Below are positions 56,770 through 64,000 of a DNA stretch of 64,000 nt, in pieces. Below the pieces are notes generated by a model. That model did not search any database and had not been told where the DNA came from. It worked only from the letters and a program-made list of their open reading frames with translations. The stretch lies in assembly GCA_030737835.1 (NCBI GenBank), contig CM060851.1, forward strand, positions 9,667,611 through 9,731,610, in the 5' to 3' direction. The position numbers and the translations under genes were made by a program. Positions within the stretch are counted from its first letter, which is position 1. Each line of letters starts with the position of its first letter. This DNA is from Acorus gramineus. Lineage: Eukaryota > Streptophyta > Magnoliopsida > Acorales > Acoraceae.

Positions 56770-57014
56770 TAATAATAATAATGTTAATAATTAACAAGAG
56801 CAAAAAAAAAAAAAAAAACCTTTGTCATCTTGTCTAGGTCTCTGTACAAAAAGTAATCCGAATAATGCGGTGATGCATCCTCATGTCTGTGTTTGTCATG
56901 GAAACATGTCAATAGTAAAATTAGACAAGTGTTCATTTAGTCATGGATGGTTGCACCTTTAATCTGATCAACTAATTGGATGAATTTTATAAATAAAAAA
57001 ATGTCAAACTTTAA

Positions 57015-57245
57015 ATGTGTTATATCATTTATGTGACTCTGGATCCAACCAGGTCTATTACCATCAATATCGAATTGTACAATTTATAAATCGAATTACA
57101 CAGTCTATAAATCGAACTGCACAAAGAGTGACACTGTACCCAAAAATTGGCTGTGTAGTTCAATTCATATGCTGTGCAATTCAATTAATATGTTGTGCAG
57201 TTCGATAATGATGGTACATATGCTTAACAGGATCCGGACCCCATT
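57015..57245. repeat. Inverted and tandem repeat, MITE-like
   Basis: Left half contains ATCGAATTGTACAATT, ATAAATCGAATTACACAG and ATAAATCGAACTGCACAA. The right half contains the complements CTGTGTAGTTCAATT, CTGTGCAATTCAATT and TTGTGCAGTTCGATAA. The whole could form a long hairpin. Outer motifs GGATCCAACCAGGT / AGGATCCGGACCCC may be eroded termini; no target duplication was found. Confidence 0.5.
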
Positions 57246-57469
57246 TATGCAAGTACCATTTCTAAACAAGTTTAAAAAATAACCGACTTTTAAACTCACT
57301 TTCATAGAAACAATTTTTATTAGATCTTTTAAAAAAAAAATTATAACTTGCTTTCAAAAAACCTGGTACCGCTTATGATATTTGAACACGAGTTTATATG
57401 AATTAGTGGTGTGTATATTGGGCGTTGTTACACTCAGTCATTTTCACAGTCCAAAATGCAATATCATAT

Positions 57470-57690
57470 ACATGATTAGAAATCCAATGAAGCATATACA
57501 TCATTAGACGAGGTATATACCTTGTTAATTTTTTTTTACATTTGTTAAAAATAGATTCATTCAACTAAAAATGAAACGATATATATTTTTTTTATCAAAA
57601 CATATATCTATGTAGATAATGTTTAATATTTTTAAAATATAAATCATACGTGATCTGCATTTTGACGATAAAAAAGTCTCACTCTTAACA
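57470..57690. repeat. 'CATTAGA' MITE family copy
   Basis: Contains AAGCATATACATCATTAGAC, GAGGTATATACCTTG, ATTCATTCAACTAAAAATGA, AAAACATATATC and ATACGTGATCTGCATTTTGA. This is the most complete copy in the window. It lies 130 bp upstream of the LHC-like gene and could contribute to its promoter region. Confidence 0.5.
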
Positions 57691-57819
57691 TTTTTCATAC
57701 AAAATTCTCTCCTAATAAAAACCTTATCCAAAACAAAACAAACACCAACAACCAACCAATTAAAACTACCTCCTCATACTCCTCTCTATCCACCACCACT
57801 ACACATGTGAATCAAAAAA

Positions 57820-58395
57820 ATGGCATCCATCCACTCCTTTAGACTCTCCCACACCTTCCCCACCTCCCTCTCCCCTCCCCACCACCACCACCTCCTCCTC
57901 CAACCCCAACTACCGACCACCACCACCACCCGCGCCACCGACCCCTCCAACGAAGAAACATCTGCCACCACCTCCCCACCACCACCACCATCCGAAGGCG
58001 CCTTCGAGAACCGCCTCTCCCAGATCCGCCTCAAGTACCGGAGCGGCACCGGCAAGAAAGCTGAGCTCCGGAAGGCCAAGAAGTCCTCCTCTTCACCAAC
58101 CAAGAAAACCAAAGGAGGAGTCTTTCTCCCTCCGGTGGCTCTCAAGGAGCCCGTCTCATCGGATGGTCTAAAGGTGGACTTGGGCTTCTCCCCTTACAGC
58201 GAGAGGCTCAACGGACGGCTGGCGGCGCTCGGCCTGGCTGCTCTGCTTCTTGTTGAGCTTGGGTCGGGGAAGAGCCTCCTCAAGTACCACAACCCACCCA
58301 CTTTGTTTCTGCAGGTGTACACTGTTGCCTCCCTTGGGGCTGTGTTTGTCAAATTTGAGAAGGAGAAGGTCAGTGTCTGGCCTTCTCAGAAGTGA
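57820..58395 (+). CDS. Chloroplast LHC/HLIP-like two-helix membrane protein
   Basis: 191 residues, single exon. The N-terminus (1 to about 50) is rich in Ser, Thr and His and poor in acidic residues, as in a chloroplast transit peptide. Residues 61-100 are basic and hydrophilic. The motif ERLNGRLAALGLAALLLVE (128-146) matches the chlorophyll-binding helix pattern E-x-x-N-G-R-x-A of the light-harvesting/one-helix/stress-enhanced superfamily. A second hydrophobic segment, TLFLQVYTVASLGAVFV, spans 161-177. In known members the Glu and Asn/Arg residues bind chlorophyll and lock the helices. Thylakoid location and a photoprotective or pigment-binding role are inferred from this motif. The gene is GC-rich, like the ABCG gene. 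The start is the first ATG of the frame. The exact subfamily could not be assigned. Confidence 0.8.
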   Translation: MASIHSFRLSHTFPTSLSPPHHHHLLLQPQLPTTTTTRATDPSNEETSATTSPPPPPSEGAFENRLSQIRLKYRSGTGKKAELRKAKKSSSSPTKKTKGGVFLPPVALKEPVSSDGLKVDLGFSPYSERLNGRLAALGLAALLLVELGSGKSLLKYHNPPTLFLQVYTVASLGAVFVKFEKEKVSVWPSQK

Positions 58396-59944
58396 AAATG
58401 CTGTAGTTTTTTTTTGTTTTGCTCTAACTTTCTTTGAAGTTTGAATTCAATTTATAAAATTTGAAATCTATAATGGGTATTCACTATCTTGATTGATCAA
58501 GGTGTATTATGTTGTGTCAATGTGTAATCGTTTTTTCGGCCTACAGCCTTTTATCTTAAGTTTCGGATTGAACTAATTGATTGCGGCAAATATGGATGAA
58601 AATTGAGTTCTTTGGAACCTGGAGGATTGACAGGTCGAACAGCTAGTTTTTAAACATAAATGACCTTTCCCTTTGTTCGAAAGAAAATAAAAGAGGATCT
58701 GAACAAAATAGATGAAACAGAAGAGATCCGAGTGAATGAAATGGAAGAGATCAGAGTGATTGGTCACTTGTTGATTCAAATCAAACATCCATTACTTGTA
58801 TTTGATTTATTACTTGGGATAAATTAATTAACAATAATTGATGATTGATTTGAACCTATTAGTGGATCATTAGCCCCATTGAATGGATGTTTGATTTGAA
58901 CTAAATAAATCAATAGCATGATCTACATCTTATGTGCTGTACAATAGCTATTGTGTTGTGAGTTTTTGTCGAGTACACATTTGAAGAGATATTGAAGTTA
59001 GGTTACACCATTACATATACCTGCAACTTCATTTACAATAATGTTTTTCCTTGCCATGTTGATTGCCAATAATATAATTCATGACAGTGAATTTTAATAT
59101 TGTTTTTTATATTTTTAAATCTGTTTGCAACTTAGAGACCACATTAGAAGTTCGGAATAGCCATCTAATTTCTGATTGGAAACAGAGAATTAGAGACACA
59201 GTGTAATATGTGAATCCTCATGAACTACTCCGCTATAGTAACAGATTCTGCTAGGCAATAGTCAATACAGTCATACAGATAGCTGAAGAGATATTACAAT
59301 GATGCTAGCGTTAAACCATTGATAGAATGAGTGATCTCTTGCAGAATATATGCTTTGCAATATACCACTGCCACTCCAAAGCAGAGAACAAATAGTTCTC
59401 GAATGAATTTCAACTTATTCCATAATCCAAACAAAAGAGAAACTGATGTAAAATCTATGCTTGTTCACTTGGGGAACATTTTCAGTTCAACAACTTATAA
59501 TCAAGAAAATTATACTTGGGAGATGGTTTTCAAGGGATTGTTGACATAGTAAGACTTGTGGAGGAACTGTAAAGAGAGAAAGAGGCTGCAATCTAGGGTT
59601 GTTTGTAATATTTTTCCTTTTGTTAATCCGGAGGATTTTTTGACAGGAAATTGACACACTCAGTCAATTTTTTTATAAAAAGAATGTATTACCTAAGTAT
59701 ATATTTCAAAGAAAAACAAAATATGCGGGATGCGAATGAGACTGCAAACGGGTATGAATGCAACAGTATCACATACCACCAAAACTTGAACCACAACAAA
59801 ATCATCAATATCAATCTTATTGGGACTATGTTTGTTCCAATATGCTTCTATTTATATATTTCATCATGTACCTTATTTTAAAAATGAAATATATAATTTA
59901 ATAAGTCAGATATATATAGATATTTATTCATGAGAAATAAAAAT
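58396..59944. other. 3' flank of the LHC-like gene and intergenic DNA
   Basis: Contains the presumed 3' untranslated region to about 58480. The rest has no supported gene. A 72-codon frame at 59331-59549 is not recognisable. Confidence 0.5.
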
Positions 59945-61009
59945 GGGCACGTTTACTTCCACTAACCAATTAATTAATCTCACCAATCAAAAAAACAAAA
60001 AAAATCAAAATTTGAACAACACTAATTCCGTCAACCATTCGACAGTTTTCCTATCAGCAACCCTTTGTAACAATCGACAGTAGCTCTGTCAACCACTATT
60101 TAAAACATTCGACAGACACTCTGTCAACCTTTCTTTAAAACATTTGACAATTGGTTTGTCGACCTGAAACACATTCGACTACATTCAATGTACATTAACA
60201 TATAAATGCATTCACAATTACATTCGCATTCTATTGAACATTTACAATATATTCACTCAACTCTTAACACATTAAAAAAAAACATGAACATAATTACAAC
60301 AAGGTGAACTCCAGAGGAATCACAACAAGGCATTTTAATTAAATTAAATACTAGACAAATCAAAACTACCATTACTAGAGAAAAAAAATAATGAAGTTAG
60401 TCATGCACCTCAAAAATCTAACAAAATCATATTCGATTCAAGACCAAGAGGTAAGTTATGCACCTTAAAAAATCTAACAAAATCATATTCAATTGATAGC
60501 CAATCATCATATGAATCTATTCAAATTTGTCATTCTTAAACACTAATAAGTAATAATCCTAAATCCAACTACATGCATTATGCAAACAACAAAGGAAATT
60601 GAAATACTCAATGCAGCAATCCATTCCTCATACCATACACAGAATCGCACTCAAAATCTATCACAGCTCTAAATCCAAACAATACACACGTGACTTGTTC
60701 AACTCAAAAGTTTTCTATACAAAGCCTAACCAATTAACCAACATCAAATGCAAATAACAACAAAGTTGAACAAATTTAAATAGTCTTCTCAGGCCGACAG
60801 ACCAATTGTCGAAGGTTTTAAAAGAAAGTTGACAGATAGTTTGTCGAATGGTTTAAGTAATGGTTGACATGGACACTGTCGAATGGCTCAAACAGTAATT
60901 GACAGAGAGATTGTCGAATGGTTGGTGAGATTAGTGTTGTTTAAATTATGATGTTTTTGTGTTTTTGGTTGGTGATATTAGTTAATTGTTTGTGGAAATA
61001 GACGTGCCC
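59945..61009. mobile_element. Large foldback element, Mutator-like (1065 bp)
   Basis: Starts GGGCACGTTTACTTCCAC and ends AATAGACGTGCCC, with inverted repeats that extend inward for over 200 bp, pairing CACTAACCAATTAATTAATC with GATATTAGTTAATTG and AACAACACTAATTCC with AGATTAGTGTTGTT. The flanks AATAAAAAT and AATAAAAAA agree at 8 of 9 positions, a 9-bp duplication typical of Mutator-like elements. Each arm carries several TTCGACAG...CTGTC(A/G)A motifs at about 40-bp spacing (60045-60180 and 60795-60925). No transposase is present. Confidence 0.82.
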
Positions 61010-61018
61010 AATAAAAAA

Positions 61019-62249
61019 AAGTGTTACATGCTTCATCCAATGGAAGATTGAATGTAAGATGGCATGCAGGGCTGGATAGAATGAAGTGTAATACCACCCA
61101 TAATTTTGTGATATGTAAAGCATCTTCAACCACACTCCATATCTCCAAATTTGAAGGGTGATGTGCTCCGACCACACTCCATATCCACCTCCAAATTTGA
61201 AGATTTGAATTTGACTATCCAAATTTAGAGGCCACCTCCAAATCATTTTTTTCACTTTTTACTTTATACACTAATTAATTTAACATAATGTATATTTAAA
61301 TCCGTTAATCCATTTTTAGCAAAAGTATTTTAGTTGGAGTGTAACACCCTTAAAAAATGAATTTTCTCCAAAATTTGAAGGCTTGGGTTTGAGTTGCTTT
61401 AAGTGACTCCTCATGTACCTAACACACAAATGCTATTATTTCAGTTTGATACCAATCCAGTCTTTAATGTAACATCACAAAAATCATTAGCTGTTAGGCT
61501 GTCCCTGACAGTGGTTCAATGGGAAATTGGAAATGGAAGCTTCTTCTCGTAGAGAATTTTGCACATAAATGCAAGATAAGAGCTAAGAAGGTATACATTA
61601 ACCTCACTTTTTTGGACATGACAAAGATAAAAGTCAATAGTTTCCATTTAATTAAAAAAATTTTATTCCATCGTTTTGTATTAGGATTTTTTAATCTATA
61701 AAGTATGCCTAGGTTATTCTGAACGCTTGAAATTATTAAGACATTAATTTATGAAAAATAATATTATTATAAAATGTAAAATATTTACTTAGATAAACTT
61801 CAATTTTTTTCTTGAAAAATGAAAAAAAATTTAAATTTTCATTCACTTTGCTAATTAGGTACACTACGTTATCATATTATACACTCCAATGGCAGAGTAT
61901 GCAACAGTTGATTTACAGTGTTGATGAAACTGTAAATCAACACTCTTGATTTATTCAGATTAATCCAGGCAAAAACAAAAAAAAACAAAAATTAATTCCC
62001 GCCCTACAGCGAATGCTGTAACCAGCCAGCATCAACTGTGTGGGTGAAACATTAGAGTGAAAAGTGGAAACTTACAAAAATGATCAACAAAGGCAGAATA
62101 AGACTATTTATGAATATCTTTACAACTGAAACGAAAAGGTCAAATGGCCATCTTTCTTTCACCATTTTCCCTTTCCATCCTATCAGAATCTCCTTTTGGT
62201 ACCCTCTGTATTTCCATACAACAAAAAGAATACAAATGATTAAATAATT
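61019..62249. other. Intergenic DNA downstream of SAC3A
   Basis: No gene supported. A duplicated CACACTCCATATC / CTCCAAATTTGAAG pair occurs at 61128-61205. A hairpin TTGATTTACAGTGTTGATG...CTGTAAATCAACACT lies at about 61908-61942. The last few hundred bases probably hold the 3' untranslated region of SAC3A on the minus strand. Confidence 0.5.
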
Positions 62250-63238
62250 TCATGAAGTTCGTGTCAGGAAATCGTTAACCGCAAGACTCGTGTCACCATG
62301 GGATACAGCGTCTTCAGGCTCTGGCATGAAAAGACCAGATGACGACGCCTGTGTAACAATGAAGTACAGTTCTTCAGATAATGTACATGGAGGAATGACT
62401 GCCAGTAAGAACATGTGACTAAGAATCCTGAAAAGCTGTACTTTTTTAACATGTTTTTTGTTTTTAGAAATATGGGATCGATGAGCAGAGTTTAGAATGA
62501 ATTTGGATAAGTATGATTCTTGTAAACACAGAATCACTAAAAACTGTCCAGGCTCATTGCCAAATGATACCTTAGGCCATTTTTTTTTATTGGTGCTACC
62601 TTAGGCTTTAGTTCAATGGCTTCAAGGAAATGGATTAAAACCATTAGAGAAGGTAAGGAAATACAGTGAAAAGTTTTTAGTAAAAAAAAAGCATGGGCCA
62701 AAGAGCTCACAAAATGCAAGTTCACAACCACTTTTATTTGGAGGAAGAAGAGATCCCTTTGAAGGCAGAACAAGGTCACTTTGAAAGCAGAACATACCTT
62801 TGCATCCAGAAGCAACTCTCCGTTGTTTTCTGTTATAAGAGTTGCACCATGGGCCCTTAGCCATTCCTCACATTCTTCTGGTCCGTCAACATCCTTTTCA
62901 TCACTTGCAAAGCCCAAAACTTCAGAAATGAATGTAACAGGAACGGTTGGGCGATATGCACGAGAAATGCATTTAACAGCCTCAAACCGCATCTTTTCCA
63001 CATAAAGGTCTGCAAACAAAAATAAAATCACAAGATAATGATTCTCCCTTCAGAAATAGGGATACAATATTGGGAAATAAGAAGATAAAAGGAAAAACAT
63101 GTACCCATAAGACAAGTGTTCAGGTTAGGAGCGGTTTTGTATAGTCTGAAAAATAAGACATAATTTCCAGACGTCACAGCTTCACGGACTGCAAGAGCGT
63201 GTTGTACGGCCTCACCCTTCTTTGTTTCGGGCGATAAT
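62250..63238 (-). CDS. SAC3A: SAC3/GANP-domain protein, SAC3A (LENG8) type, last three exons
   Basis: Three exons join in frame on the minus strand: 63238-63105, 63009-62798 and 62348-62250, each with AG acceptors and GT donors (GTACAT, GTATGT), ending in TGA at 62252-62250. The first reads LSPETKKGEAVQHALAVREA then VTSGNYVLFFRLYKTAPNLN. The second has LYVEKMRFEAVKCISRAYRP, ISEVLGFASDEKD, EECEEWLRAHGA and NNGELLLDAK. The last has FMPEPEDAVSHGDTSLAVND and ends FLTRTS. These are hallmarks of the SAC3/GANP domain C-terminus in plant SAC3A, related to the TREX-2 mRNA-export scaffold and acting in the nucleus. The 5' exons lie beyond a long intron and outside the window. Open frames that read through the introns are artefacts. 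Confidence 0.93.
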
Positions 63239-64000
63239 CTGGAAGCACACGATCAGAAAGAGCAAGCACAGGTACAGAACAATGCAATTTTAAAGGCACC
63301 AGCACCTTGTTTAAGTCATGAAGAATAGCAAATATTATATCTTAGCATGGAACTGTACAAGCATTCAATGTAGCAGCATGTCTGACACCGTGCATCAGTG
63401 TGGAAATTGATATACACCTCATGTCCATTTTGAATAGTTTCCAAGTATACATGTCCATTTCCACGTTGATTGGTTCCATTACATCTCAAAATATATTGAG
63501 AAACTCCATTGGAAATCATGCGGATCTAATGCTGTTGCACCATTCGTCCAAGTTACATTTGTTTTGCTAAGAAAGAAAACAAATTTTCTCCAAAAAAGAT
63601 ATGCTGATGAGCAATTGTGAGAATGGTCACTAGCAACTGTAAATTTTGTAGAATATTTCAACCTTGTTGGCTGCCTTAAATTGGATAAAACAGGGTTGAT
63701 ATTAAGGAAGTGAATTGTGCATCATCATGTAAACAGTTCTCCTCCTTTTTAGGCATCATCCTATGTATTTGGTCCTACCAATCTTATAAGATCTCTCAAA
63801 CCCATCCAATTTGCAGCGATACAAATTTAAAATTTAATAATGAAACGAGCATATTGAAAGTCACCACATCCGTATATTTGAACAAATTTTTGCTTGGATT
63901 CCTATAGTACAGAAGCCGAGAAGCTATTTAATAGTGATGCAAAAAATTGGATAAAACATAATTATATATATCCCACACATAATTTGATGTTGTGATACCA
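63239..64000 (-). other. SAC3A: Intron of SAC3A (continues past the window)
   Basis: The sequence upstream of the acceptor CTTCCAG at 63239-63245 (minus strand) shows no SAC3A-like coding segment up to the window end. The next upstream exon is therefore beyond 64000, or is too short to see. The open frames here are AT-rich and do not resemble SAC3. Confidence 0.55.

Noticed and set aside
1-64000. CRISPR arrays, prophage, operons or bacterial signals
   Set aside because: The window is plant nuclear DNA; the tandem arrays have no spacer/repeat structure and no associated genes.
1-64000. tRNA genes
   Set aside because: Scanning by eye for B-box-like GGTTCGA words gave only isolated matches without a paired A box or cloverleaf. 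A tRNAscan-SE run would settle this.
1-64000. A previously undescribed multi-gene biological system
   Set aside because: The few genes are unrelated in function and separated by transposon-derived DNA; nothing suggests they act together.

Overview
The window looks like nuclear DNA of a flowering plant. Intergenic DNA is very AT-rich, LTR retrotransposons, a plant L1-type LINE, hAT-like and Mutator-like miniature elements are abundant, genes are sparse, and one gene has spliceosomal introns. The two clearest protein genes (ABCG transporter and LHC-like protein) are GC-rich islands, with GC-rich third codon positions and 5' ends. That bias is typical of monocots, but the species cannot be named from this sequence.

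Real genes are few: (1) an intronless ABCG half-transporter at 14577-16718 (+), with three CCACGTGT boxes and a possible uORF upstream; (2) a U5 spliceosomal snRNA gene at about 50705-50825 (+) with plant USE and TATA elements correctly spaced for RNA polymerase II; (3) a chloroplast-targeted LHC/HLIP-like two-helix protein at 57820-58395 (+); (4) the three 3'-terminal exons of a SAC3/GANP-domain gene (SAC3A/LENG8 type) at 62250-63238 (-), whose 5' part lies beyond the window. A 96-codon ORF at 56479-56769 is only a candidate.

Layout: 1-7.4 kb holds fragments of chromovirus-type LTRs, a Mutator-like foldback MITE and a copia remnant. From 7.4 to 13.5 kb there is a nest: a split duplication contains a putative TIR element, which contains a 3.4-kb solo LTR (TSD GATCT), which contains a 915-bp solo LTR (TSD ATAAG). 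From 13.6 to 17.6 kb is the ABCG locus. From 17.6 to 27.4 kb are MITEs, including nested hAT-like elements and a Mutator-like foldback element inside another repeat. From 27.5 to 44.4 kb a local duplication has its second copy split by about 15 kb of retroelements: a 5'-truncated copia (+), a degraded copia (-) with both LTRs, a hAT MITE with TSD, and a third LTR element carrying a tandem array. From 44.8 to 48.6 kb is a 5'-truncated LINE (-) with a 21-bp TSD. Then come a copia LTR with PBS, the U5 gene, about 3 kb of featureless AT-rich DNA, a 2.4-kb AT-rich mosaic tandem array, the LHC-like gene, a 1-kb foldback element and SAC3A.

The genes do not form a functional cluster; each stands alone between transposon-derived DNA. 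I found no evidence for a previously undescribed multi-gene system. The most interesting signals are the complete U5 unit with a decayed copy of its 3' end, the datable transposon nesting, and several large inverted-repeat elements whose transcripts would fold back.
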